Source: WRIS01 sp050945135 (GTDB taxonomy: Bacteria; Actinomycetota; Coriobacteriia; Coriobacteriales; Eggerthellaceae). Taken from it: a stretch of DNA of 46,020 bases. Positions 7,477 through 17,578 of this stretch are shown piece by piece (positions within the stretch are counted from its first letter, which is position 1; each line of letters begins with the position of its first letter). The notes under the pieces were generated by a model. It saw nothing but the letters and a program-made list of their open reading frames with translations, had not been told where the DNA came from and ran no database searches. The stretch is taken from the NCBI GenBank assembly GCA_050945135.1, contig JBMNSJ010000013.1, positions 1-46,020 on the forward strand. The letters are read 5' to 3'. The position numbers were made by a program, and so were the translations under genes.

Positions 7477-10074
7477 TTATGCAGGCGGAAGCACCGAGCA
7501 ACTGTAGTCGCCCAAATCGTTGATATCAACAATTACACGCGCACCATTGTGAACTGCTCCAGCAACAATCTTTTCCGCAACCGCATCAACCACAACATGC
7601 TGAATCAGCCTCTTGAGCGGGCGCGCACCAAACACTGGATCATAGCCATCAATACTCAAGCGCTCCATCGCAGCAGGGGTTACTTCAAGCGTAATATGAT
7701 GCTCTGCCAGACGCTTGCGAACCACCTCAAGCTGCAGGTCAACGATAGGCTCGATGCTTGTCATGTTAAGCGTGTTAAACACGACGATGTCATCAATACG
7801 ATTCAAGAACTCCGGCCTAAAGGTTGCACGCAGAGCGCCATCGATGGCAGTCTGGCGCGATTTTTCATCGTCCATCTCGGTGAACTCGCGAATGAACTGA
7901 CTGCCCACATTGCTGGTCATGATGACTATCGCATTCTTAAAATTGACCACGCGACCTTGCCCATCGGTCAATCGTCCGTCATCTAAAACTTGCAGCAAGA
8001 TATTAAACACATCCGGGTGAGCCTTTTCGATTTCATCCAGCAAAATAACCGAATATGGCTTACGTCGCACCGCCTCGGTTAACTGACCGCCCTCGTCATA
8101 GCCTACATATCCAGGAGGTGCTCCAATGAGGCGCTGAACAGAAAACTTCTCCATGTACTCACTCATGTCGATTCGAATCATCGATTTCTCGCTATCGAAT
8201 AAGTACTCGGCAAGCGCTTTTGCTAGCTCAGTCTTACCAACGCCGGTGGGTCCTAGGAACAAAAAGCTGCCAATTGGTCTACCTGGATCGCCTAAACCAG
8301 CACGGTTTCGCCTGATGGCTCCAGCAACCGCTTTTACTGCTTCGTCCTGACCAACAATGCGCTCATGCAGCTTATCCTCGAGATTGACCAGCTTCGCCAT
8401 CTCTCCCTGCATCATCTTCGAAACAGGAATGCCCGTCCATACCGAAACAACTTCGGCAATCTCATCACTCGAAACTTCTTCCTTCAGGATGGCTCCGGAA
8501 TCTTGCTTTTCGTTGAGTGCACGCTCGGCTTCGTCAAGCTTTGCCTGAAGCTCGGGAATACGTGCATAACGCAGTTCGGAAGCTTTCGACAAATCGCCCT
8601 CGCGGGTTGCCCGCTCTTCCTCTAGCTGTGCTGCCTCAAGATCGGTTTTTAGTTCTTGCACGCTTACGATGACATCTTTTTCGTTTTGCCATTCGGCCTT
8701 ATGCTTATCAAGACTCTCTTGAGCAGCAGCTATCTCCTGACGAAGAATCTCAAGACGCTCTTTGCTTGGCTCGTCTTCTTCTTTCATGAGCGCTTGCTCT
8801 TCAATCTGCATCTGGGTAAGCTTGCGCTCGGCAGCATCAATTTCTTCGGGCATGCTGTCAATCTCAATACGCAGACGACTCGCTGCCTCATCCATAAGAT
8901 CGATTGCCTTATCTGGAAGAAAACGGTCTGCGATGTAGCGGTTCGAGAGCTCGGCAGCCGCCACGATTGCAGAATCGGTGATGCGCACGCCATGGTGGAT
9001 TTCATACTTCTCTTTCAGGCCGCGCAGAATGGCAATGGTGTCTTCAACGCTTGGCTCGCCCACCAACACAGGCTGGAAGCGTCGCTCGAGTGCCGCATCT
9101 TTTTCGATGTGCTTGCGATACTCGTCCAAAGTTGTTGCGCCGATAGCATGAAGCTCGCCACGTGCGAGGGCTGGCTTAAGCATATTGCCCGCATCAATGG
9201 TGCTGTCTCCCGTAGAGCCAGCACCCACGATTATGTGCAGCTCGTCGATGAACAGGAGAATCTGCCCGTCGCTTTCCTTCACCTCACGCAATACAGCCTT
9301 CAGGCGATCTTCGAATTCGCCTCGGTATTTTGCTCCAGCCAGCATCGCAGGAATGTCGAGTGTAATAATCTCGCGATCTTTCAGCGACGTAGGCACGTCG
9401 CCAGCAACGATGCGCTGTGCAAGCCCTTCAACAATTGCGGTTTTTCCTGTTCCTGGCTCGCCAATGAGAACCGGGTTATTCTTGGTACGACGCGAAAGAA
9501 CCTGAATGGTTCGCCGAATCTCTTCGGTGCGGCCGATGACCGGGTCGAGCTTTCCTTCGCGCGCCTGCTGAGTCAAGTTCTGCCCGTATTGCTCAAGGGT
9601 GTCAAACTGAGCCTTTGTTTCTGCATCGGTTACGCGTGTCGTGCCACGCAACTCCTCGTAAGCCGACTCGATGTTTTTGCGCGTGACTCCCGCCAACTCC
9701 AAAATCTTGCCTGCGGAGCTTTTGCTTTCAGCGAGCGCAATTAAAAGATGCTCGCTGGTGGCATAGCTATCGCCGAGTTTTTCGGCAATTTTCACCGCAT
9801 TATCAATTATCTTCATGAAAGCCTGTCCTGGCTGAGAGGCAAATTGCCCCGAAACCTTTGGGCTTCGTTTCATTTCTTCATCAACATTGCTAAGCAGCTG
9901 AGCCGGATCGGCGCCAATACGCTTGATTATCGCTGAGAGATTGTTCTCGTCGGCTGTTAAAAGCGCCTTTAGCATATGAATTGGTTCGACTGAGGAGGCT
10001 TCTTCTTCTGCTGCGATAAACACAGCTTGCTGAATCGCTTCTTGCGCAGTCAAAGCTAGTTTGTCTAATCTCAT
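7477..10074 (-). CDS. clpB: ATP-dependent disaggregase ClpB
   Basis: ClpB is a hexameric AAA+ unfoldase that works with DnaK to pull polypeptides out of aggregates. The 865-residue length is normal. An N-terminal Clp repeat domain (about 1-145) is followed by AAA-1 with Walker A GEPGTGKT (205-212) and a coiled-coil middle domain rich in Glu/Lys (about 400-530) that separates ClpB from ClpA and ClpC. AAA-2 has GPTGVGKT near residue 600 and the sensor region MTSNVGSQ. AGGAGG precedes the ATG. It lies just downstream of hspR in the same direction and is a typical member of the HspR regulon. Confidence 0.97.
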   Translation of the reverse strand: MRLDKLALTAQEAIQQAVFIAAEEEASSVEPIHMLKALLTADENNLSAIIKRIGADPAQLLSNVDEEMKRSPKVSGQFASQPGQAFMKIIDNAVKIAEKLGDSYATSEHLLIALAESKSSAGKILELAGVTRKNIESAYEELRGTTRVTDAETKAQFDTLEQYGQNLTQQAREGKLDPVIGRTEEIRRTIQVLSRRTKNNPVLIGEPGTGKTAIVEGLAQRIVAGDVPTSLKDREIITLDIPAMLAGAKYRGEFEDRLKAVLREVKESDGQILLFIDELHIIVGAGSTGDSTIDAGNMLKPALARGELHAIGATTLDEYRKHIEKDAALERRFQPVLVGEPSVEDTIAILRGLKEKYEIHHGVRITDSAIVAAAELSNRYIADRFLPDKAIDLMDEAASRLRIEIDSMPEEIDAAERKLTQMQIEEQALMKEEDEPSKERLEILRQEIAAAQESLDKHKAEWQNEKDVIVSVQELKTDLEAAQLEEERATREGDLSKASELRYARIPELQAKLDEAERALNEKQDSGAILKEEVSSDEIAEVVSVWTGIPVSKMMQGEMAKLVNLEDKLHERIVGQDEAVKAVAGAIRRNRAGLGDPGRPIGSFLFLGPTGVGKTELAKALAEYLFDSEKSMIRIDMSEYMEKFSVQRLIGAPPGYVGYDEGGQLTEAVRRKPYSVILLDEIEKAHPDVFNILLQVLDDGRLTDGQGRVVNFKNAIVIMTSNVGSQFIREFTEMDDEKSRQTAIDGALRATFRPEFLNRIDDIVVFNTLNMTSIEPIVDLQLEVVRKRLAEHHITLEVTPAAMERLSIDGYDPVFGARPLKRLIQHVVVDAVAEKIVAGAVHNGARVIVDINDLGDYSCSVLPPA

Positions 10075-10213
10075 AGTTCCTCCTGTCGGGCTTTTGCTCC
10101 ACCCACATCGCTCATGAAAAACTTCTTAGCTCGTGCACGTCACCATAGGTATTTGCTGCCGTGCTTAGCTCTTCAAAGCAGAAAGGGTGCATCTAAAACC
10201 CAGTTCTTGGTAT

Positions 10214-10249
10214 AACTCACGTCCTGCACTTCAAAACCCGAACTCACGT
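10214..10249 (-). promoter_or_regulatory. Paired ACGTGAGTT sites between hspR and clpB
   Basis: AACTCACGT occurs at 10214-10222 and 10241-10249 (ACGTGAGTT on the minus strand), 27 bp apart and overlapping the hspR stop. CGTGAGT matches six of seven bases of the HspR HAIR half-site CTTGAGT, but the two are direct rather than inverted. No full HAIR site or CIRCE element is visible before clpB or dnaK. Treat this as a weak candidate for heat-shock control of clpB. Confidence 0.25.
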
Positions 10250-10624
10250 AAGACGACGAAGAGTTCCTGGAGTTTCTCTTCTTACCAAAGCATTCACGCT
10301 TTCTCGCGTTTCCATCTCGTGGACGCGGTCAGCCAGACGACGCACCTTTTTATGCAAATCATCAAGCTCTGAATCTCTCTCGTTAAGTCTTCCTTGTAAG
10401 TCGAGAATGCGAATTACTCCGGCAAGGTTGATTCCTTCACTCGTTAGCTCATTTATAAGCTCGAGGCGTTCAATATCGGCTTGTGAATACATGCGTGTAT
10501 TGCCTTGTGTTCGCTGTGGCGAGACAAGTCCCTTTTGCTCATATATTCTTAATGTTTGCGGATGAACTCCTGCCAGATCAGCGGCAACACTAATCATGTA
10601 AAGTGGCTTATTTCTATCATTCAT
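10244..10624 (-). CDS. hspR: HspR heat-shock repressor (MerR family)
   Basis: HspR represses dnaK and clpB operons in Actinomycetota, using DnaK as co-repressor. The 126-residue protein has the MerR winged helix-turn-helix near its N-terminus (ISVAADLAGVHPQTLRIYEQ, then GLVSPQRTQGNTRMYSQADIERL) and a coiled-coil C-terminus with a charged DLHKKVRRLADRVHEMETRE. I start it at the ATG at 10624, preceded by AAGGAGTTAACG; a longer frame lacks a ribosome binding site. It follows dnaJ by 81 bases, matching the conserved dnaK-grpE-dnaJ-hspR order. Confidence 0.9.
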   Translation of the reverse strand: MNDRNKPLYMISVAADLAGVHPQTLRIYEQKGLVSPQRTQGNTRMYSQADIERLELINELTSEGINLAGVIRILDLQGRLNERDSELDDLHKKVRRLADRVHEMETRESVNALVRRETPGTLRRLT

Positions 10625-10705
10625 CGTTAACTCCTTGATGAGCGCCTGCACATACCCAGGAGTGCAAGGCTCTCTTTTCGGGTAGATTAGGCCGATGACC
10701 AGGAT

Positions 10706-11647
10706 CTACCACTTCCGAATGTTCTCGTTATCTGCCGCCTGGAATGCTTCCAAGGCGCTACGCTGTTCGTCATTAATTTCTTGGGGAACGATTACCTTCA
10801 CCTTAATTTTGAGGTCGCCCGATTCGTTCGTTTTGTCCTTAACCTTCGGGGCGCCCTTGCCCTTAATGGTGAGCACTGTATCGTTTTGCGTTCCTGCAGG
10901 TATCTTCACACGCACTTTTGTATCGTCGGGCGCAGGCACAACAATTGATGCACCCAATGCAGCTTCCGCGATTGATATTGGCAAATCGATCAAGACATCG
11001 GCGCCTTTTCGCGCATAATAGCTATGCGGCTCAATCTTGGTGGTAATTAGCAGATCGCCGTTTTGCCCACCATTCGAACCAAGGCCACCTTTTCCCTTGA
11101 AGCGTAGACGGCCTCCGTCAACTGCTCCAGCAGGAACTTTCACATCGAAGGTTTCTTTTTCGCTTTTACCCGGGATGCGCACACTGACGCGCTTTTCCGC
11201 ACCACGGAAGGCCTCTTCAAAGCTTACTTTGAGCGTTACATTCATATCTTGCCCGCGTTGCGGACGTGCCTGATAGCGGTTATTAAAGCCGCCGCCCGTG
11301 AAGTCGAAGTCGCCCCCGAAGGAGCCATCGGCGCCGCGAAGATTTTCTAGAATATCAGCCCAGCTGCCAAAACCTCCGCCTGCGAATGGATTGCCCTCAA
11401 CAGAGCCTCCCCAACCGCGTGGAACTTGGTTTTCGTTGGCAGTTCCGTACTGATCATACATTTCGCGCTTTTTATCGTCGGACAGGACCTCGTAAGCTTC
11501 GCTGATTTCTTTGAACTTTGCTTCATCGCCGCCTGTATCTGGGTGATGCTGGCGTGCGAGCTTGCGATAGGCCTTTTTTATTTCATCTGCTTTAGCGTTG
11601 CGTGGAACGCCTAGCGTTTTATAGTAATCGGGGGTTGATGCTGCCAT
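10706..11647 (-). CDS. dnaJ: DnaJ-type co-chaperone lacking the zinc-finger domain
   Basis: The protein stimulates DnaK ATPase and delivers substrates. Its 313 residues comprise a J-domain with the HPD motif at 35-37, a Gly/Phe-rich linker (GNPFAGGGFGSW and GGGFNNRY) and two C-terminal beta domains. The four CXXCXGXG zinc repeats of class I DnaJ are absent, so it is a class II (CbpA-like) protein. This second type is also found in actinobacterial operons. The start at 11647 (MAASTPDYY) follows GAGGTGGAACGT; the longer open frame has no ribosome binding site. It sits 57 bases after grpE. Confidence 0.92.
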   Translation of the reverse strand: MAASTPDYYKTLGVPRNAKADEIKKAYRKLARQHHPDTGGDEAKFKEISEAYEVLSDDKKREMYDQYGTANENQVPRGWGGSVEGNPFAGGGFGSWADILENLRGADGSFGGDFDFTGGGFNNRYQARPQRGQDMNVTLKVSFEEAFRGAEKRVSVRIPGKSEKETFDVKVPAGAVDGGRLRFKGKGGLGSNGGQNGDLLITTKIEPHSYYARKGADVLIDLPISIAEAALGASIVVPAPDDTKVRVKIPAGTQNDTVLTIKGKGAPKVKDKTNESGDLKIKVKVIVPQEINDEQRSALEAFQAADNENIRKW

Positions 11648-11704
11648 ACGTTCCACCTCGCTTTCTTTTGTTCTAAACGCCCTCAAACAGGCGTAGTGAA
11701 TACT

Positions 11705-12388
11705 TTATTTTTCTTGCTCGACATTCTCTGGGACCTCACGCTTTGGTCCGCCGGTCGCAACTTTTACCATAGCAGGTCTGAGCACCTTGCGACCCATTTT
11801 GTAGCCTTTCTGAAAAACTTCGACTACGGTTTCATCAGGAACTGAAACGTCTTCGAGAGAACTTATCGCTTGACTCTCAAGGGCGTCGAAAGCTTCGTTT
11901 TCCGGGTTGATTATTTCAACACCTTCTTTAATCAGCGTATCGACGAGTTTTGCGTGTACCGCCTTCACTCCGTCGATCAAGCCTGTATCACCATTCGTTT
12001 CGGCGTAATTGATTGTTCGCTCGAAATCATCAATCACGGGGAGCAAAGCCGACACCAGTTTTTCCGTAGCTTGCGCGCGTTCTTCGACTCGTTGCTCGGC
12101 TGTTCGCCTGCGATAAGTGTCCCACTCAGCGTGGAGTCGCATGTATTTATCGCGCCACTCCATCATCTCTTCTTCGGCTTTTTTCACGAGCTCGTCGGTG
12201 CTTGCTTCTGCGTCGGCACACGCTTCCTCGATAATTTCGGGAGTTAGCTCGCTTGCATTCTTCCCGCTATCCGTAGATGAGTTGGAGGTCTCATCTACGG
12301 AACTTGCGTCAGAACCCTCGATGGGAATGGTGGTAGCCTGAGCCTTTTCTGCAGAGCTTGCGCTCTTATCTTTTCCAGGCCTTGCCAT
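11705..12388 (-). CDS. grpE: Nucleotide exchange factor GrpE
   Basis: GrpE releases ADP from DnaK. The protein has 227 residues. An acidic, Ser/Ala-rich N-terminal ~60 residues lead to a long helix (WRDKYMRLHAEWDTYRRRT) and the C-terminal beta domain with the family signature PDETVVEVFQKGYKMGRKVLRPAMVKV. Its ATG lies two bases after the dnaK stop and uses GAAGGGAAAT within the dnaK end, so translation is tightly coupled. Length is somewhat above average because of the disordered N-terminus. Confidence 0.95.
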   Translation of the reverse strand: MARPGKDKSASSAEKAQATTIPIEGSDASSVDETSNSSTDSGKNASELTPEIIEEACADAEASTDELVKKAEEEMMEWRDKYMRLHAEWDTYRRRTAEQRVEERAQATEKLVSALLPVIDDFERTINYAETNGDTGLIDGVKAVHAKLVDTLIKEGVEIINPENEAFDALESQAISSLEDVSVPDETVVEVFQKGYKMGRKVLRPAMVKVATGGPKREVPENVEQEK

Positions 12389-12390
12389 GT

Positions 12391-14298
<1,908 letters not shown>

Positions 14299-14383
14299 TA
14301 TCTTTCTTCCTCTCTCTAGGAATTCGTTACGTAGTAATTCGCCTTCTATACAGCGAAGAAGACGCTCGTGGCGTCATTCAATG
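14299..14383 (-). promoter_or_regulatory. dnaK: Structured 5' leader of dnaK mRNA
   Basis: The ~85-base leader carries GACGC/GCGTC arms (14361-14375, 5-base loop), a CTTCT...AGAAG hairpin and a GAATT...AATTC pair (14320-14340) close to the start. TCTTCTTC in the leader is complementary, with one G-U pair, to the Shine-Dalgarno region GAGGAAGA, so the ribosome binding site could be masked at low temperature. This is a prediction from base pairing alone. Confidence 0.35.
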
Positions 14384-14389
14384 TGGCTT

Positions 14390-14418
14390 ACTTTAGAATC
14401 TAAGTGCCCTATTGTCAA
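14390..14418 (-). promoter_or_regulatory. dnaK: dnaK promoter (sigma-70 type)
   Basis: On the minus strand TTGACA (14413-14418) is separated by exactly 17 bases from TAAAGT (14390-14395). This is a consensus -35 and a fair -10 about 85 bases upstream of dnaK. Two TACGAGT direct repeats farther upstream could be regulator sites. Confidence 0.7.
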
Positions 14419-14520
14419 GTTTTGTCATGCAGATACTCGTATAATTTATAAACTCGTAACCATGACGTTACTTTCTACTTCAGACCTTAAGCTTTCTAAA
14501 ACGACGCGTCGTGGCGTCTG

Positions 14521-14529
14521 TGATATACT
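14521..14529 (+). promoter_or_regulatory. Extended -10 promoter of the ABC-F gene
   Basis: TGATATACT is a TGn-extended -10 element (TATACT at 14524-14529) with no good -35. It lies about 55 bases before the leader ORF and gives a leader of roughly 210 bases before the ABC-F start. Confidence 0.5.
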
Positions 14530-14582
14530 GGCTTCGTAATATTTCGCCAAAGCGGTGGCGCGCAATGGCTCGAGTTAGGAGA

Positions 14583-14651
14583 ATGCATGAGGCAAGCACA
14601 CTAGTAATTGTTCCTAGCGAACAGTTGGGTTTCGCGATGTACGTGTCGTGA
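14583..14651 (+). CDS. Candidate leader peptide upstream of the ABC-F gene
   Basis: AGGAG (14577-14581) is followed by two ATGs in different frames. The ATG at 14583 opens a 22-codon frame, MHEASTLVIVPSEQLGFAMYVS, whose TGA (14649-14651) lies inside the first arm of a long hairpin. The ATG at 14587, better spaced (5 bases), opens only MRQAH-stop. A third possibility is a GTG at 14657 starting an 11-codon frame rich in Leu (VLVHGFLLNLL). Short leaders of this kind sense stalled ribosomes in front of many antibiotic-resistance ABC-F genes. Which frame is translated is unknown. Confidence 0.45.
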   Translation: MHEASTLVIVPSEQLGFAMYVS

Positions 14652-14745
14652 ATAAGTGCTTGTGCATGGTTTCCTGCTGAATCTTCTGTAAAAAAATTAC
14701 CTCATTCCTTGTTCAAGCAATATTCACGACCTCTTTCAGGAGGTC
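14645..14745 (+). promoter_or_regulatory. Attenuator-like alternative hairpins masking the ABC-F ribosome binding site
   Basis: GTCGTGAAT (14645-14653) pairs perfectly with ATTCACGAC (14722-14730), extended by GCTTG (14658-14662) with CAAGC (14714-14718). A second hairpin pairs GACCTC (14728-14733) with GAGGTC (14740-14745), which covers the Shine-Dalgarno AGGAGG. Bases 14728-14730 belong to both, so the two helices compete. A ribosome at the end of the 22-codon leader would cover the first arm. The logic fits translational control, with the sign depending on which frame is read. Confidence 0.55.
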
Positions 14746-14748
14746 TTA

Positions 14749-16245
14749 ATGCAGTTAAATCTATCTCACATAACATATACCTACCCCGGCACTATCGACC
14801 CTGTTTTTGTCGATACATCCCTTACCTTTCCGCAAGGATGGACCGGCATCGTAGGAAATAACGGAAGCGGAAAAAGCACTTTGGCGCATATAGCAAGCAA
14901 TGATTTGGTGCCCGATGAGGGTTTTGTCTCGCCACGGCTTGTTAGTGCTTATTGTCTGCAAGAAACAGAAACTCCTCCCGAAGCTGGGATGGATTTCGTG
15001 AGCGACTACGGCAAGGAAGCGCTTCTCCTCAAAGGTGTTTTGGGTATCGAAGATGATTGGATCTGGCGTTTCGACACCCTTTCGCACGGCGAGAGAAAAC
15101 GCTTACAGATTGGAACTGCCCTATGGCTTGAAAGCGACGTGTTAGTGGTTGATGAGCCCACCAACCATCTCGATGCAGCAACCAAGGATGTGCTATTGCG
15201 TGCACTGCAGTCGTTTAAAGGGATTGGCATCATCATCTCGCACGATCGCACTTTGCTCGATGCACTGGTTGATCAATGCATCTTTGTGCGGGGTCAAACC
15301 GCACTCATGAGACCGGGTTCCTATTCGCAGGGGGCCCAGCAGGCCGAGGTGGAGCGACTGACTAACGAACGCGAACATCGTGATGCGCGCCGAAACCTTT
15401 CGCGTCTTAAGCAAGAAAAGGTTCAGCGTGCTGAAATGGCTGACAAGGCTAAGGGACGGCGGAGCGCTCGCAATATCGACCCGAAAGACCACGATGCCAA
15501 AGCCAAGATTGGCCTAGCCGTGTTCACCGGGCAAGACGGTAAGCGTGGCAAGCTATCGACACAGATGGACTCTCATCTCGATCGGGCAGCTAAGCGCGTC
15601 GAAGAAAGCAAGACCGAAAAGAACTACGATGGCTGCATTTGGATGGAAGCACACCCCGCGCACCGTAAAGTTGTTCTTCGTTATGAAAGCGGGTCCTTGC
15701 CGCTTAATGAATCGCGAAGGCTCTCGTTTCCCGACCTCATGGTTGGCAACACTGACCATATTGGCATCACTGGTGTTAATGGAAGCGGAAAATCGACACT
15801 TCTGCGTCACCTCATTGAGCATATCGATGAAGATCTGCGTGTGGTGTATATCCCGCAGGAATTGAATGCGGAGCAGAGCCGCGAGATTCTTAAACTATCC
15901 GAAGAGCTGTCGAGCGAGCGAAAAGGCTTGCTTTATTCTATTGTGGCGCAGCTAAACTCAAACCCAAAAGCGATGATGCAGGGTGATATGGTAAGTCCAG
16001 GTGAACTCCGAAAGCTTATACTTGCTTTTGGACTGACAACCGATCCGGATATTATCATCATGGACGAGCCTACAAACCACCTTGATATTTTATCGACTGA
16101 ATCGATGGAGCGTGTTTTGCGTGACTGTCCTTGCACACTATTGCTTGTTTCACACGACGAATCTTTTGTGAAAGAAACAACAACGATTGGGTGGCATCTG
16201 ACGCAAGACAAGGAAGAAAACAGCTTGCTAGAAATAGTCTTGTAG
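14749..16245 (+). CDS. ABC-F family ATPase (ribosome-associated, possible antibiotic-resistance type)
   Basis: The 498-residue protein has two ATP-binding cassettes and no membrane segments, as in ABC-F proteins that act at the ribosomal E-site. NBD1 has Walker A GNNGSGKST (36-44), signature LSHGERKRLQ (111-120) and Walker B VLVVDEPTNHLD. NBD2 has Walker A GVNGSGKST (about 345), signature SPGELRK and IIIMDEPTNHLD. The Arg/Lys/Glu-rich linker between them (about 200-260) is where specificity resides in this class. AGGAGG precedes the ATG. The leader ORF and hairpins upstream resemble inducible resistance genes (for example msr, vga and lsa types), but the substrate drug cannot be told from sequence; a housekeeping translation factor is the alternative. 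Confidence 0.88.
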   Translation: MQLNLSHITYTYPGTIDPVFVDTSLTFPQGWTGIVGNNGSGKSTLAHIASNDLVPDEGFVSPRLVSAYCLQETETPPEAGMDFVSDYGKEALLLKGVLGIEDDWIWRFDTLSHGERKRLQIGTALWLESDVLVVDEPTNHLDAATKDVLLRALQSFKGIGIIISHDRTLLDALVDQCIFVRGQTALMRPGSYSQGAQQAEVERLTNEREHRDARRNLSRLKQEKVQRAEMADKAKGRRSARNIDPKDHDAKAKIGLAVFTGQDGKRGKLSTQMDSHLDRAAKRVEESKTEKNYDGCIWMEAHPAHRKVVLRYESGSLPLNESRRLSFPDLMVGNTDHIGITGVNGSGKSTLLRHLIEHIDEDLRVVYIPQELNAEQSREILKLSEELSSERKGLLYSIVAQLNSNPKAMMQGDMVSPGELRKLILAFGLTTDPDIIIMDEPTNHLDILSTESMERVLRDCPCTLLLVSHDESFVKETTTIGWHLTQDKEENSLLEIVL

Positions 16246-16640
16246 GTATGGGGCGCGGACAGGAATCATGCGACTGCGCTAGCAGCTGCGGAGATTCTGG
16301 GTGCACTGGAGAGAATATCGCTGCGGAATACGGAGTGCGGGCGTGGTGCACTCCCGGCCCGCCGCCGCATGTCTGCACCACAGCTTGCCACGCACAGTAC
16401 TCGCTACAACTATCATGGCTCCGCGGCCGCGTGCCCCTAACTCGTGACCGCAAGGCATCGCCACAGGTTGCCACGCACTCCCAACCAGCCTCGTAGATTC
16501 CTGGCACATCTCACCGCAGGCCCGTGCCATATCACTGCGCGCACCCCCAGCCCGTCGCAAGTCCACGACGCAGCTTGCCGCGTCCCCCCAAGCCCGCCGC
16601 CGCATGTCTGCAGCACAGCTTGTCGCAACCGCCGCACTTC
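16246..16640 (-). repeat. GC-rich degenerate repeat island
   Basis: The stretch is G-rich on the minus strand and holds repeated units. GCCCGCCGCCGCATGTCTGC occurs near 16358 and 16592, each followed by a variant of ACCACAGCTTG. TGCGTGGCA on the minus strand near 16385-16395 and 16471-16480 also opens the repeat units at 7138 and 7202. Several open frames cross it on both strands with low-complexity translations; I reject them as genes. It starts the 1.33-kb gene-free stretch 16246-17578. Confidence 0.6.
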
Positions 16641-16688
16641 TGTGACAAGTCAGCGAGCCTACATCGAGCGAAAATGCCTTCTCGCGGC

Positions 16689-16841
16689 ACAAAATACGTT
16701 TCGCTTGCAGATTGAGACAAGTTTTTCGCGTCACCCAAAACCTCACTGCTGTGCGACCTGGCATGATGCTGTATCGCCGTGTGACGCTCGTCCTCAGACA
16801 GGCTGAATTACGCCCAAATCTGCAAGCGAAACGTGTTTTGT
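16689..16841. repeat. Long palindromic repeat, family 2, copy 1
   Basis: The 25-base arms 16689-16713 and 16817-16841 are inverted copies matching at 24 of 25 positions, with core CGTTTCGCTTGCAG. The 103-base spacer has a CTGCTGTGCGACCTGG segment that lines up with the spacer of copy 2. The transcript would form a strong hairpin. No protein coding is apparent. Confidence 0.75.
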
Positions 16842-17032
16842 TCCAAAATCTCTTGATTTTGACCCAGGTAAACCTGTGATGGGATATCCGAGCAAGATAG
16901 CTCGTGAGATGACGCGGAATCTCAGCGCGCTAAAGAGGCTGGCATGAGGAACTGCCGTGGCGACACATCGAGCGCAGCGAGGTAGTTTTCTTCGCGGGAT
17001 GGCGAAACTCCTCGAGAAGGCATTTCTTCAGC

Positions 17033-17185
17033 ACGAAATTGCGTTTGCAGGTAACTATAAGCAGTCACTCTGCATAAACCGAAAGACGACTGCTGCTTGA
17101 CCAGGTATGTTGTATTTTTGTTGCGTGACCTCTCGAGCTGAGACGCCTCATACTCCTGAAAAAGAGTAAGCAAACGCAATTTCGT
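17033..17185. repeat. Long palindromic repeat, family 2, copy 2
   Basis: ACGAAATTGCGTTTGC (17033-17048) is exactly inverted at 17170-17185. The arms resemble those of copy 1 (GCAC-AAA-T-CG-TT-GC-TGCAG pattern), and the spacer aligns loosely with copy 1 (CTGCTGCTTGACCAGG). Both copies are about 153 bp, so they are probably diverged members of one element family. Confidence 0.65.
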
Positions 17186-17221
17186 ACTTGATTCCTTGGG
17201 TTTGAGCGAGTTTGAAGCCAC

Positions 17222-17520
17222 GCCATTTGTGAAGCAGCAAGCAATTCAGACGAAGCCGCGGCGCGGGACTGCAATGGTGTGTTAGCTGCTATAGCGTGAA
17301 GGCAGCGATAGGACGTACGAGCATGTACGTTGGCGGCGGAGCGATTGCGGCTATAATGCGAAGGCTTGCCGCGAGGCTCTGGTGGCGGGATGGTTTGGTG
17401 ACGGCCGCGGGGTTTCCAACTGAGGCGCTTGCGTTCGCTGCAGAATACCAGCTGCCTCGGCGCTAGCGTTCGCTACAGGACGGCTGCGGGATTGTGGCAG
17501 CAAAGCAGCGAAGCTGAAAA
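17222..17520. repeat. Gene-free stretch with short direct repeats
   Basis: Two 20-bp copies of a GGCGCT-GCGTTCGCT-CAG motif lie at 17424-17443 and 17459-17478 (two differences), and a GCTATA-TGCGAAGG-type unit occurs near 17291 and 17352. No gene is supported. Composition is GC-rich like the other islands. Confidence 0.5.
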
Positions 17521-17557
17521 CACAAAAGCCCCCGCATTTTTAATAAACACGGGAGCT
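17519..17557 (-). terminator. Ferredoxin terminator
   Basis: On the minus strand AGCTCCCG (17557-17550) pairs with CGGGGGCT (17534-17527, one G-U) and is followed by TTTTGTGTTTT. This is a standard intrinsic terminator 22 bases past the ferredoxin stop. Confidence 0.75.
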
Positions 17558-17578
17558 CAAGATGCGAAAAGCAGAACG

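Noticed and set aside
8656..9744. 362-codon plus-strand frame opposite clpB
   Set aside because: Shadow of the clpB reading frame; no start signal and no domain.
14299..14582. CIRCE element before dnaK
   Set aside because: No TTAGCACTC-N9-GAGTGCTAA pattern; the system is of the HspR type.
16131..16764. Open frames on both strands after the ABC-F gene
   Set aside because: Low-complexity translations of degenerate GC-rich repeats.
16922..17274. Overlapping minus-strand frames of 69 and 99 codons
   Set aside because: They lie within palindrome copy 2 of family 2 and show no family resemblance.
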